64,000 bases of DNA from Roseibium aggregatum IAM 12614. Lineage in GTDB: Bacteria; Pseudomonadota; Alphaproteobacteria; Rhizobiales; Stappiaceae. The translations under genes were made by a program, and so were the position numbers. Location: positions 310,001-374,000 of the forward strand of contig NZ_AAUW01000001.1 of NCBI RefSeq assembly GCF_000168975.1. Direction: 5' to 3'. Positions 1 to 8,222 of this stretch are shown here, piece by piece (position 1 is the stretch's first letter; the number at the start of each line of letters is the position of its first letter). The notes under the pieces are model-generated. The model was given only the letters and a program-made list of their open reading frames with translations, made no database searches and was not told the origin of the DNA.

Positions 1-383
1 GCCCTTGCAGTAGGTGCCGGTGTAGTTCTTCTTGACGATCAGATCCTTGTCGAAGATCGACTGCTCCATTCCGGCAACGGCCGTCTTGTGGCCTTCGCGG
101 CTGGTACGCACGAAATAGTCGTAAGCCACATCCAGCCGGTCGAAGACGGCCCGGAATTCCGCGCAGCGCATGTCGAGGTAGTCCTCAACGGACATGCCTT
201 CTTTTTCCGCAGCTTCCTGGTTCTTCTGCCCATGCTCGTCCACGCCGGTGGACAGCATCATGTCATACCCCAGCGCCTGCCGGTTGCGTTTCAGGATATC
301 GGCCATCACGGACGTGAAGGCGTGACCGATATGCGGAGAACCGTTGACGTAGTAGATCGGGGTGGTGATGTAGCTTTTCATCC
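1..383 (-). CDS. metG: Methionyl-tRNA synthetase, N-terminal part (truncated by window edge)
   Basis: Class I aminoacyl-tRNA synthetase that charges tRNA-Met in the cytoplasm. The minus strand from the ATG at 383 reads MKSYITTPIYYVNGSPHIGH, with the class I HIGH signature at about residues 17-20 and the IYYVNG opening usual for bacterial MetRS. About 127 residues are present. The gene runs off the left edge, so the KMSKS loop and anticodon domain are outside the window. The only neighbour visible is the convergently spaced yeiH-side terminator upstream of its start. Identity is secure from the opening motif. Confidence 0.93.
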
Positions 384-492
384 AAACGCTTTCGAAATGT
401 TTGGGCGGAAACAAGTCCGGTCCGGCTTGTCCCGGCGTATTTGCCGTTCCGCCAAAAGAGGTGCGAGCTATATTCCATACTCGCCCGCACAA

Positions 493-526
493 GAAAAGCC
501 CCGGCCCTTGAAAAGAACCGGGGTTT
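493..526 (-). terminator. Rho-independent terminator downstream of yeiH
   Basis: CCCCGG (499-504) pairs with CCGGGG (518-523). On the minus strand the stem is followed by CTTTTC, which fits termination of the yeiH transcript before metG. A short T stretch on the other side could make it bidirectional. Confidence 0.6.
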
Positions 527-565
527 CACGTGCTGATATGGGGTGCCGGAAGGCCGATGAGAAGA

Positions 566-1561
566 TCAGCCGATCAACCAGATCCCGCCGATGACGAAGA
601 GCGCCAGAAACGCCGTTTGTGTGACAAGCATCCAGATGGCCGGACCACCGACTTCCAGAAGTTTCGGGATCGAGGTTTTCATGCCCACAGCCGCAATTGC
701 CGCCAGCAGCGCCCAGCGGGAAACATGACCGGCGGCTTCCTTGGCAACTTCCGGAATGAAGCCGAATGAATTGAGTGCTGCAAGCACAAGAAAGGCCACG
801 ACAAACGCCGGCATGATCGGCGGACGGGCGCTGCCCGGTTCCGAACTCTTGCGCAGGATGAGTGCGGCCACCAGCACGATAGGGGCCAGCATGGTGACGC
901 GGATCAGCTTCACCAGCGTCGACAGGTCTCCGGTTTCTTCGGAGATCGAAAAACCAGCACCCACGACCTGGGCCACGTCATGGATTGTGCCACCGAGAAA
1001 GACGCCGGTCGCGTCCATTGATAGGCCGAGGGAGGAGGTGAGGATCGGATAGAAAATCATCGCCAGCGTGGACAGGACAGTCACGGTAATCACCGTGAAG
1101 GCAAGATCGCGTTCGGCATGCTCGCGCTTGGGCAGGATCGAGCCGATGGCCATGGCTGCCGAAGCGCCGCAAATGGCGACGGCTCCGCCGGTCAGGAATG
1201 AAAACAACCTGTCCCGGCCGAACAACCCGCCGATCAGCAGCGAAAAACCGATGGTGGCCAGAACGCCGAGGATAACAAGCAGCAGAAACGGCAGGCCCAA
1301 CTGCTGCACCATTTCCACGCTGATGCGCACACCGAGCAGGGCAACACCGATACGCAGCAACGTGCGGGCTGCAAAGGCGATGCCTTCGCCCGTGCGCTGT
1401 TCCTCCGACAGGAAGTTCAGCGGCATGCCAAGCAGGATGGCCATCAGCATGGCCGGCGCACCGTAATGCTCATTGAGGAACTGCGCGGCGATGGCGACAA
1501 GCCCGGCGATCGCAATACCCGGGAACAGGCGGCTTGCCTGGTCTTTCAATGGACTAACCAT
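566..1561 (-). CDS. yeiH: YeiH-family (UPF0324) putative sulfate/anion exporter
   Basis: Polytopic inner-membrane protein of 331 residues, the usual length of the YeiH/UPF0324 family (conserved hypothetical 698 domain). Visible family features are the AILLGMPLNF segment near residue 45, the LLRIGVALLGVRIS helix near 70-83, the GGAVAICGASAAMAIG helix and the GGTIHDVAQVVGAG segment. About ten hydrophobic helices fill the chain. Family members are annotated as sulfate or sulfite exporters, largely by genetic context. The start lies 26 nt after the stop of the MauG-like gene, so the two are probably cotranscribed. A role in disposing of sulfite from the nearby sulfosugar cluster is possible but unproven. 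Confidence 0.85.
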   Translation of the reverse strand: MVSPLKDQASRLFPGIAIAGLVAIAAQFLNEHYGAPAMLMAILLGMPLNFLSEEQRTGEGIAFAARTLLRIGVALLGVRISVEMVQQLGLPFLLLVILGVLATIGFSLLIGGLFGRDRLFSFLTGGAVAICGASAAMAIGSILPKREHAERDLAFTVITVTVLSTLAMIFYPILTSSLGLSMDATGVFLGGTIHDVAQVVGAGFSISEETGDLSTLVKLIRVTMLAPIVLVAALILRKSSEPGSARPPIMPAFVVAFLVLAALNSFGFIPEVAKEAAGHVSRWALLAAIAAVGMKTSIPKLLEVGGPAIWMLVTQTAFLALFVIGGIWLIG

Positions 1562-1587
1562 AAAAAGCTCTAAATCCTTGTTGATGT

Positions 1588-2904
1588 TTACCGGTCGACC
1601 GGAAGGCCGCTCGGGACAGTGGCAGGAATGCCGAAGGGCGGAGACGTGACAGACTGCGAGCCGGTCAGGCTTTTCAGGAAAGCCACCAGATCGGCAATCT
1701 CCGCATTCGAAAGGGAGAGAGGTTCAATATCCCTGAAACGGGCCTGGCGCGCCATCTCACGAGCGTCATTCCAGACCACGAAATCGATGGCTTCCAGCCA
1801 CGGTGCCTGAGGAAGGGCTGCGGTTTCCGGCTTCCAGGCCTTCAGCATCCCGTCGGGGTCGAGGTGATGCCGGATGATCCCTTCCAGTGTGGGATAAGCG
1901 CCATTGTGCCCGTAAGGGGCCGTCAGCTCGACGTTCCGCAGCATCGGGGTCCGGAACCCGTAGGCATCTTCAAGGCGGTCGGTCTCGCCCATCACCCCGA
2001 CATCGCGGACCATCGGATCAAAGCTGCGCGTGCGGCCCGGGCCGAAGGGCGGAAGGCCCAGGGCGTGGAACTTCTGATCGCTGAGCAGTTTGCCCGAGTG
2101 ACACGAGGAGCATCCGGCTTTGCCGTAGAAAAGTTCAAGACCGCGCTTCTGGGCCGGACCGAGAGCGGTTTCATCTCCGCCGAGATACGCGTCGAATGGG
2201 CTGTCGAAGCTCTGCCATTCGACCGCCTGAAAAGCCGCCAGCGCGTTGGCGATTTCAACGATCGTGACCTCTTCGGGGGCGTCGATATGGTCGAACGCCT
2301 CAACAAACAGGCGGCCATATTCGGGAATGATGCGGACCCGTTTGGCCAGGATCGGCCAGGCATTGTCGATGCGGTCGTAAATGGCTCCCGCGACTTCGTT
2401 TTCCTTCGGGTTGCCAGCCATCTCGAATTGGGCCGTTACCGGAAAGACGGCCTGGGCTGCGAGCAGGGAATTGAAACCCGTGGGCAGCCATTCTTCGGCC
2501 GGCGAATTGAAGCCGTTCTCGAAGGTGTCGGCAATCGACAGACGGCCGTCGTGAAACAAGACGTGAAGCTCTTTTGCCCCCAAATTCCAGAGACCTGGAG
2601 CGTTTCGCGGAATCCGTTTCTTAATGCGGCTGTCGCCGGTTCCGGCACTCCGCTGCAGCCCCAGTCCTTCGCCACCTTCGCCGATGCCCAGCGACAACCG
2701 GTCACCTGTGCCAAGGCTCGGATGGTGGCATGTGGCGCAGGCAATATTCCTGTTGCCTGAGAGGATCTTGTCGTAAAAAAGCAACTGGCCGAGCGCTGCC
2801 TGCTTGCTGTCGAAGGCGATGAAGTCGTCCTGTTTCAGAGGCGGTGGCAGTTCGGCGGAAACAGCCGGTGCCGACAGGCCGAACATCAGAGGGAGCAATC
2901 GCAA
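1588..2904 (-). CDS. Di-haem cytochrome c peroxidase / MauG-like protein
   Basis: Predicted periplasmic enzyme with two c-type haem sites: CATCH near residues 56-60 and CSSCH about 200 residues later. Family features include LFYDKILSGN before the first haem and RTPMLRNVELTAPYGHNG after the second. This is the CCP_MauG family, which reduces peroxide or oxidises protein substrates. The frame is open up to 3345, but that extension runs antisense through the Sel1 gene. I chose the TTG at 2904 because it gives a compact signal peptide (RLLPLMFGLSAPAVSA, then ELPPP). The ATG at 2886 would leave too short a signal and no positive charge. The start is only 3 nt from the divergent Sel1 start. It precedes yeiH in the same direction. 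Confidence 0.85.
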   Translation of the reverse strand: MRLLPLMFGLSAPAVSAELPPPLKQDDFIAFDSKQAALGQLLFYDKILSGNRNIACATCHHPSLGTGDRLSLGIGEGGEGLGLQRSAGTGDSRIKKRIPRNAPGLWNLGAKELHVLFHDGRLSIADTFENGFNSPAEEWLPTGFNSLLAAQAVFPVTAQFEMAGNPKENEVAGAIYDRIDNAWPILAKRVRIIPEYGRLFVEAFDHIDAPEEVTIVEIANALAAFQAVEWQSFDSPFDAYLGGDETALGPAQKRGLELFYGKAGCSSCHSGKLLSDQKFHALGLPPFGPGRTRSFDPMVRDVGVMGETDRLEDAYGFRTPMLRNVELTAPYGHNGAYPTLEGIIRHHLDPDGMLKAWKPETAALPQAPWLEAIDFVVWNDAREMARQARFRDIEPLSLSNAEIADLVAFLKSLTGSQSVTSPPFGIPATVPSGLPVDR

Positions 2905-2907
2905 GAT

Positions 2908-3390
2908 ATGAAGACCACGCTGACCGCCGCTCTTCTCGCCTTTGGGCTTTGCACGGCTTCTGCTCAGGCCGAAATCGAAGCCGCGCGCGACCTGATGGAG
3001 GCCAATCGATACGAAGAAGCGATGAAGGAACTCTGGCCCGCCGCCCGCTCTGGCAACGCGGATGCGGAAGAACTGATCGGTGTGATGTACGCCATGGGGC
3101 TGGGTGTCGAGCGCGACGACCAGCGGGCGTTCGAGTGGTATCTCAGAAGCGCGATGAAGGGCCATCCCGGAGCCCAGTCCGGCGTCGGCTGGTACTATGA
3201 GGTCGGCCGGGGCATGCCCGCGCCGGATCTCGTACGGGCTTACATGTGGTACACGCTCTCTGCCATCGGGGGAGACCCCGACGCCGCTATCTCTCTGGAA
3301 GAGGTGGTCAAGAAGATGACCAAAGACGAGATTGAGAAGGCGCATATCCTGGTCGGCGATTACAAGGTCTGGATGTATCCGTTCAATTGA
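2908..3390 (+). CDS. Secreted Sel1-repeat protein
   Basis: A 160-residue protein with a clear signal peptide (MKTTLTAALLAFGLCTASAQA) followed by Sel1-like TPR units: NADAEELIGVMYAMGLGVERD, GAQSGVGWYYEVGRGMPAPD and AYMWYTLSAIGGDPDA. Sel1 repeats form helical scaffolds for protein-protein contacts, so a periplasmic adaptor role is likely, but the partner is unknown. A GGGAG sequence lies at 2891-2895, rather far (12 nt) from the ATG. The gene diverges from the MauG-like gene with essentially no intergenic space, so its promoter must lie within that gene's 5' end. Confidence 0.8.
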   Translation: MKTTLTAALLAFGLCTASAQAEIEAARDLMEANRYEEAMKELWPAARSGNADAEELIGVMYAMGLGVERDDQRAFEWYLRSAMKGHPGAQSGVGWYYEVGRGMPAPDLVRAYMWYTLSAIGGDPDAAISLEEVVKKMTKDEIEKAHILVGDYKVWMYPFN

Positions 3391-3444
3391 AGGTCTGTTC
3401 TAGCCGGGACGCCAGGAGATGCCGTCGCGGCGCAGCGGCAGAAT

Positions 3445-3476
3445 GTGTCACGCCCCGCTTGAGCAGGGCGTGACAC
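3445..3476. terminator. Hairpin between convergent genes
   Basis: Perfect 11-bp inverted repeat, GTGTCACGCCC (3445-3455) and GGGCGTGACAC (3466-3476), between the convergent Sel1 and dctP genes. It lacks a strong T run on either side, so it is probably a bidirectional, weakly intrinsic terminator. Confidence 0.6.
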
Positions 3477-3485
3477 GGTGTTTCG

Positions 3486-4544
3486 TCAATTCAGATCGGC
3501 AGAGCGATCGGCGTTGATATCGGCTTCGGCCGCAGCCACGGCTTCTTCCAGAGCGCCGAAGATCTCGCCGCCACGTCCGACATTACCCTTGAACCAGTCA
3601 TAGACCGGCGCGGCAGCTTCCTTGAAGGCTGCCTTTTCTTCAGGGGTCGGAACGTAGAGATCGCCGCCGCCGGCCACGAAGTCCTCATAGGCCTTGATCG
3701 ACTTGCGCTTCGGCGAGGCGAAGGTTGCCTGCTGAAGGGCATAGAAACCATCTACCACGACACGGCGAAGGTCTTCAGGCATCGACATGAACTTCTCGTT
3801 GTTCATCCACCACAGGGCGCCCATGTAGGCGTGCCCGTCCAGGGTGACATACTGAAGACCGGCATCGGGGAACTTCATGCCCATGATGTCGGTGATGCCG
3901 TTCTTGGAACCTTCGACAACGCCGGTCTGCAGCGAGGTGAACAGTTCCGGCCACGGGATCGGCGTCGGAGCAGCACCAAGCGCCTTGACCAGTTCCTGCG
4001 GCAGGTCGGCCACCACGGTGCGAATCTTCAGGCCCTTCAGGTCTTCCGGCTTGGCGACGCGGTGCTTGGTGTTGGCGAAGTTGCGCCAGCCGCCGGTGTT
4101 GCCAATGGTCATCAGGCGGATGGTGTCGCCGGAATCTTCCAGCGCCATGGTGCGCATGGTGCGGGTGAATTCGCCGGACAGGACATGCTCGGCAATCCGG
4201 TCGTCGCTCATCATGTAGGGCAGGTCGAGAACCTGCACATACGGGAAGATGCCCGCTGCACCGCCGGAGGTGGAGATGTAGATGTCGATGGCACCGTCGG
4301 AAATGCCCTGAAGGCATTCGGCGCCGTTGGAGCAAAGCTGCGTGCCGATGAACAGTTCGACCTCGATGGCACCGTTGGAGGCGGCTTCAACGAAGTTCTT
4401 GAAAACGACGAGGCCGTCGTAGTCTTCGTCGTTTTCGTTCGAATTGGCGGTTGCGCGCAGCGTGTAGTCCGCGGCAAGCGCGCTCAGCGACGATCCGGCT
4501 AGCATCGCCGCGACGGTGAGCGTTTTCAGTGCAGTTTTGAGCAT
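3486..4544 (-). CDS. dctP: TRAP transporter solute-binding protein (DctP family)
   Basis: Periplasmic solute receptor of a tripartite ATP-independent transporter, 352 residues. The ATG at 4544 is preceded by GGGAGGA at good spacing and yields the signal peptide MLKTALKTLTVAAMLAGSSLSALAA. An in-frame start upstream at 4583 has no such support. Family features are AIEVELFIGTQLCSNGAECL, GLKIRTVVADLPQELVKALGA (the Arg in KIRT normally contacts the ligand carboxylate or other acid) and PWPELFTSLQTGVVEG. It lies 28 nt downstream of dctM. Its position beside a flavin monooxygenase, flavin reductase and aldo-keto reductase suggests an acidic, perhaps sulfonated, ligand; the substrate is inferred only. 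Confidence 0.92.
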   Translation of the reverse strand: MLKTALKTLTVAAMLAGSSLSALAADYTLRATANSNENDEDYDGLVVFKNFVEAASNGAIEVELFIGTQLCSNGAECLQGISDGAIDIYISTSGGAAGIFPYVQVLDLPYMMSDDRIAEHVLSGEFTRTMRTMALEDSGDTIRLMTIGNTGGWRNFANTKHRVAKPEDLKGLKIRTVVADLPQELVKALGAAPTPIPWPELFTSLQTGVVEGSKNGITDIMGMKFPDAGLQYVTLDGHAYMGALWWMNNEKFMSMPEDLRRVVVDGFYALQQATFASPKRKSIKAYEDFVAGGGDLYVPTPEEKAAFKEAAAPVYDWFKGNVGRGGEIFGALEEAVAAAEADINADRSADLN

Positions 4545-4572
4545 TAGGTTCCTCCCTTTGAAAAGCTCAGGA

Positions 4573-6066
4573 TCAGTTGGCAAATCCGGTCAGACGCGGG
4601 ATCGTCATCGAAAGTGCCGGAATGTAGGTGATCAGGAAGATCACCGCGATTTCCACCGCCAGAAACGGCAGGATGGCCTTGGCAATGGTTTCAACCCGTT
4701 CTCTTGAAACCGAAGCCGCAACGAAGAGCACCAGACCCATTGGCGGTGTCGCCAGACCGATGGTCAGGTTGACGCTCATGATGATGGCGAAATGGATCGG
4801 ATCGACGCCCAGGTTGGCGAAGATCGGTCCGAGGATCGGCCCGAGAATGATGATCGCCGGGCCTGCGTCCAGGAACATGCCGACCACGAACAGCAGCAGG
4901 TTGATCAGGAACAGCAGGATCAGCGGGTTTTCCGACAGGGTCAGGACGAACTCCGCCATGATTTCGGGCGCATGGCTGAGGCTGACGACGGTCTTGAAGG
5001 CCATCGCGGCACCGACCAGCAGCAGCACCACTGCAGAGGTTATGCCGGCCCTGTTCAGGACACCCGGGATCTCGGACACCTTGATGGAGTGCAGAACGAA
5101 GAAACCGATAACGAGCGCATAGGCAACCGCGACCGCTGCCGCTTCCGTCGGCGTGAAGACACCCAGCAGAATACCGCCGAGAATGATGATCGGCGTTTGC
5201 AACGGAGCGACGGCCTTCTTGCACACGACCCGGAAATCCGGCGAGACGGCACTTCTGAGGCTCCAGAGAAGCATGTGGGAGACCACCAGGAAGACCGCGA
5301 ACAGGATGAAGGAAGTCGTGGTGGAAAGAGGCGCGAACCCGGTCAGGCCTATCAAGAGATCCGCGAGTACCGTGAACAGGGCGGCCAGGTTTGCCCGCAG
5401 TACGATGAAGGAGAACCAGTATTCCACCGGTGCCAGGGTTTGGCCGGGGCTGACGATCCTCTGCGCTTTTGGCAGATCGTATTTGTTGGCCATGAACTTG
5501 ACCATGAGCATCAGGCCGATACCGACCATGACGCCGGGGACGATACCTGCCAGGAACAGCGCGGCAACACTCTCTCCCATCACGTAGGCATAGATGATCA
5601 TGATGCCCGACGGCGGAATGATCGGGCCGATGACGGAACTTGCCGCGGTGATTGCAGCAGCAAAACGCCTTGTGTAGCCCTGCTTCTCCATGGCCGGGAT
5701 CAGCATCGACCCGAGGGCGGAGGTGTCGGCAACGGCAGACCCGGAGAGACCGGCAAACAGCATCGACGACAGGATGTTCACATGGGCAAGGCCGCCGCGC
5801 AGATGTCCCATCAATGCCTGGCTGAATTCAACCAGCCGCATGGTGATGCCGCCCTTGTTCATCAGCTCGCCTGCGAGCATGAAGAACGGAATCGCCATCA
5901 GAGGAAAACTGTCCATGCCGTTGTAGACGTTGCGGTAAAGCAGCGTGATGTCTTTTTCCTGCCCGTTCAGCCAAAGCAGCAGGCCAGGGGCCGCCAGAAG
6001 GCCGAAGAAGACCGGCAGTCCGATCAGCAGGAAAACGAGGAAGACGGGAAGGAACCAGATCAGCAT
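4573..6066 (-). CDS. dctM: TRAP transporter large permease (DctM)
   Basis: Large membrane subunit, 497 residues with about 12 or more hydrophobic segments. Family signatures include the opening MLIWFLPVFLVFLLIGLPVFF, SMLFAGLSGSAVADTSALGS, SSVIGPIIPPSGIMIIYAY and GLATPPMGLVLFV. It forms the ion-coupled substrate channel together with DctQ. The start overlaps the dctQ stop by one base (TGATG), indicating translational coupling. Confidence 0.94.
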   Translation of the reverse strand: MLIWFLPVFLVFLLIGLPVFFGLLAAPGLLLWLNGQEKDITLLYRNVYNGMDSFPLMAIPFFMLAGELMNKGGITMRLVEFSQALMGHLRGGLAHVNILSSMLFAGLSGSAVADTSALGSMLIPAMEKQGYTRRFAAAITAASSVIGPIIPPSGIMIIYAYVMGESVAALFLAGIVPGVMVGIGLMLMVKFMANKYDLPKAQRIVSPGQTLAPVEYWFSFIVLRANLAALFTVLADLLIGLTGFAPLSTTTSFILFAVFLVVSHMLLWSLRSAVSPDFRVVCKKAVAPLQTPIIILGGILLGVFTPTEAAAVAVAYALVIGFFVLHSIKVSEIPGVLNRAGITSAVVLLLVGAAMAFKTVVSLSHAPEIMAEFVLTLSENPLILLFLINLLLFVVGMFLDAGPAIIILGPILGPIFANLGVDPIHFAIIMSVNLTIGLATPPMGLVLFVAASVSRERVETIAKAILPFLAVEIAVIFLITYIPALSMTIPRLTGFAN

Positions 6067-6656
6067 CAGTCAGCTCCTGCCATGTCGGGGTCGGGAATGA
6101 CCGGCATGCGGTCGACACCACCAAAACTGGCGATGATATTGCGCAGGATCAGTTCGATGTTGACGAGCGTCAGCAGGAAGACCCCGACGAGGATGGACGC
6201 CATCATCCAGCTTCGCGGCACACGGATCCATTCGCTGAAGGAGAGATTGGCCGGTACGTAGAGGGAGGCGGTCGCGAAACGGCCACCGAAGCCTGTGACC
6301 TCGGAAAATCCGATCTTCAGGGCAACGACGAGCACCAGGAGCGAAATCAGCAGAAGGAGCAGCGAAATGACGCTGCCCACGATGCGAGGCAGGGAATGGG
6401 TGAACATGTCGATGGCAACGAAACCGCCTCTTCGGAACGCGGTTGGCGCCATCAGTCCGGTCATCCAGAGCATACAGAAACGGGCTGCTTCGTCCGGCCA
6501 GGGCAGGGCATTATTGAAGACATAGCGGAACACGACCTGAACCAGGATCGCGATCACCATCAGAGCCACGGCAACGATGCCGATGCCCCGGCCAATTCGC
6601 AACAGCAGCGAATTGACGAAGTCGAGCGGTGCAAGAACCGCCAGCAAAATGCCCAT
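6066..6656 (-). CDS. dctQ: TRAP transporter small permease (DctQ)
   Basis: Small four-helix membrane subunit, 196 residues. The ATG at 6656 is preceded by GGGAGGAG. The reading frame is open about 65 residues further upstream, but that stretch is hydrophilic and unlike the family. The LVQVVFRYVFNNALPWPDEAARF segment near residues 40-60 is the hallmark of DctQ proteins (R-Y and W-x-E-E/D-x-A-R). It is first of the three TRAP genes and lies 160 nt after the flavin reductase gene. Confidence 0.93.
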   Translation of the reverse strand: MGILLAVLAPLDFVNSLLLRIGRGIGIVAVALMVIAILVQVVFRYVFNNALPWPDEAARFCMLWMTGLMAPTAFRRGGFVAIDMFTHSLPRIVGSVISLLLLLISLLVLVVALKIGFSEVTGFGGRFATASLYVPANLSFSEWIRVPRSWMMASILVGVFLLTLVNIELILRNIIASFGGVDRMPVIPDPDMAGAD

Positions 6657-6757
6657 CCGGGCTCCTCCCTGGACCAACTGGTTACCATGTGCGCGAACAT
6701 GAGAACCGGAAAGCTGATCTTGTTTAAAGTAGCGAAGCGGTCTTCTGCGATCTCCTG

Positions 6758-6793
6758 AAACAGAAGGCCCGTCACGTTCCTCCACGACGGGCC
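6758..6793 (-). terminator. Intercistronic hairpin between flavin reductase and dctQ
   Basis: GGCCCGTC (6766-6773) pairs with GACGGGCC (6786-6793). On the minus strand the stem is followed by TTCTGTTT. This could terminate or attenuate the enzyme operon before the transporter genes, or protect the upstream mRNA and set different expression of enzymes and importer. Confidence 0.5.
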
Positions 6794-6816
6794 GGTTGCC
6801 GCCCCGTTTCCCGCCC

Positions 6817-7335
6817 TTACCTTGGAGCGATTTGTCCGAGTTTGCCTGCATAAAATGTCAGGGCTTCTCCCGAGCGCATCTCGGCCTGCAGAACCTGGCC
6901 GAGAACGATCAGATGATCGCCGCCCTCATAGGCGGTGAACCGCTTGCACTCGAAACGGGCGAGGCAGTTCTCGATCAGGGGCACACCGTTGCCGTCGATC
7001 GTGTAGGTGAGCTGATCGAAGGCATGGGCGTTGCGCACGAAACCGTTGCAGACTTCGGCCTGTTCGTGGCTCAAGACGTGAATGGCGTAATGCTCGGCCG
7101 TTTCGAAGTAGCGGAACCTGCGCGATCCCTTGTCCGGCATCCACAGGACCAGCGGCGGTTCCAGGGAGACGGACGAAAAACTGTTTGCGGTAATGCCGAC
7201 AGGGCCGTCGGCCGATCCGGTTGTCACCACGGTGACACCGGTGGCAAACCGGCCGAATGCATCGCGTAACAGGCGAGTGTTGTCGGCGTCCGGTTCGAAG
7301 GTCACGGTATGATTGGCATTCTGCATGGTCATCAT
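6817..7335 (-). CDS. smoA: Flavin reductase (HpaC/SmoA-like), supplier of FMNH2
   Basis: NAD(P)H:flavin oxidoreductase domain protein of 172 residues. Family features are LRDAFGRFATGVTVVTT, PVGITANSFSSVSLEPPLV and the GGDHLIVLGQV end. Such proteins are the reductase half of two-component flavin monooxygenases. It overlaps the upstream aldo-keto reductase gene by 4 bp (ATGA), and that gene overlaps the monooxygenase by one base. The three are therefore one tightly coupled unit, matching the SmoA-SmoB-SmoC set of sulfoquinovose monooxygenase pathways. The gene symbol is by analogy of fold and context. Confidence 0.75.
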   Translation of the reverse strand: MMTMQNANHTVTFEPDADNTRLLRDAFGRFATGVTVVTTGSADGPVGITANSFSSVSLEPPLVLWMPDKGSRRFRYFETAEHYAIHVLSHEQAEVCNGFVRNAHAFDQLTYTIDGNGVPLIENCLARFECKRFTAYEGGDHLIVLGQVLQAEMRSGEALTFYAGKLGQIAPR

Positions 7336-8222
7336 GGCACCTCTGTTCCAAGCGCCGCCTCGTAAAGGCGGTACCAGGTTTCACGATCCAGGCTGACTTT
7401 CAGCGCATCGGAGATCTTGGCGATGCGCTCCAGATTGTTCGTGCCCATGACCGGTAACAGCTGTGCCGGATGAGCCAGCAGGAACGCAACCGCGACTGCG
7501 GACCGGTCGACACCGGCCTGCGCGGCGATGTCATCCATTACGGCGCCCAGCTTTCCGCTTTCGGAAATCAGCGACCCGCCGCCGAGGGGCGACCACGCCA
7601 TCAGCTTGGTGCCAAGGCGTTGGTGAAAGGCCAGATCGCCATTGGTGAAGGGAGAGATTTCCTTCAGCGAGATCTCGATCTGGTTGGTGACAAGCCGGTT
7701 CGACATGGCCGACTGCAGCAGTTCCCAGTCCCAGGGGCGGAAGTTGGAGACGCCGACGTTGCGCACCTTGCCGCTCTTGACCAGGTCGTCGAGCGCGGTC
7801 CCGGTCTCGTGATGGTCCATCAGCGGATCCGGACGATGGATCAGCAGCAGATCAATGGTCTCGATGCCCATATCTTGGAGAGACATCTCGACCGATTTTT
7901 CGATATGGGCCCGGGAGGTGTCGTAATGTTTCACCTTGGCATCGGTATACCGCCCGGCCGGCGCGACGATGTCGCATTTGGTGACGATTTCCATCTGGCC
8001 GCGCAGGGACGGATTGGCCTTCAGCGCACCTCCCAATACAGCTTCCGCCGTGTATCCACCGTAGATGTCTGCCTGGTCGAACGTGGTTATGCCCTGGTCG
8101 AGACAGGTCTGGATTTTCCGCTCCACATGAGCGGGCGACGTATCGCTGTCGTCGCCGATGCGCCACATGCCATAGATCAGGCGGGAGAATTCAAGAGTGT
8201 CGGAAAGTTTCACGCGATCCAT
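7332..8222 (-). CDS. smoB: Aldo-keto reductase, YdhF/SmoB-like (probable 6-oxo-glucose reductase)
   Basis: A 296-residue AKR-superfamily barrel. The catalytic tetrad is visible as Asp49, Tyr54 (DQADIYGG), Lys82 (VTKC) and His129 (LLLIHRPDP). NADPH-binding features such as GVSNFRPWD and the C-terminal MGTNNLERI are present. The YGMWRIGDD opening and the ATNQIEIS-type segment are of the YdhF subgroup, which includes SmoB, the enzyme that reduces 6-oxo-glucose to glucose after desulfonation of sulfoquinovose. The gene lies between the monooxygenase and flavin reductase genes with overlapping stop/start codons. Family is certain; substrate is inferred from context. Confidence 0.75.
   Translation of the reverse strand: MDRVKLSDTLEFSRLIYGMWRIGDDSDTSPAHVERKIQTCLDQGITTFDQADIYGGYTAEAVLGGALKANPSLRGQMEIVTKCDIVAPAGRYTDAKVKHYDTSRAHIEKSVEMSLQDMGIETIDLLLIHRPDPLMDHHETGTALDDLVKSGKVRNVGVSNFRPWDWELLQSAMSNRLVTNQIEISLKEISPFTNGDLAFHQRLGTKLMAWSPLGGGSLISESGKLGAVMDDIAAQAGVDRSAVAVAFLLAHPAQLLPVMGTNNLERIAKISDALKVSLDRETWYRLYEAALGTEVP

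Noticed and set aside
2905-3345. An N-terminal extension of the MauG-like reading frame by about 147 codons
   Set aside because: It runs antisense through the Sel1 gene, has no family similarity, and would bury the signal peptide inside the protein.
4792-6261. A 489-codon plus-strand frame opposite dctM
   Set aside because: Highly polar Gln/Asp/Arg-rich composition is typical of an antisense translation of membrane helices.
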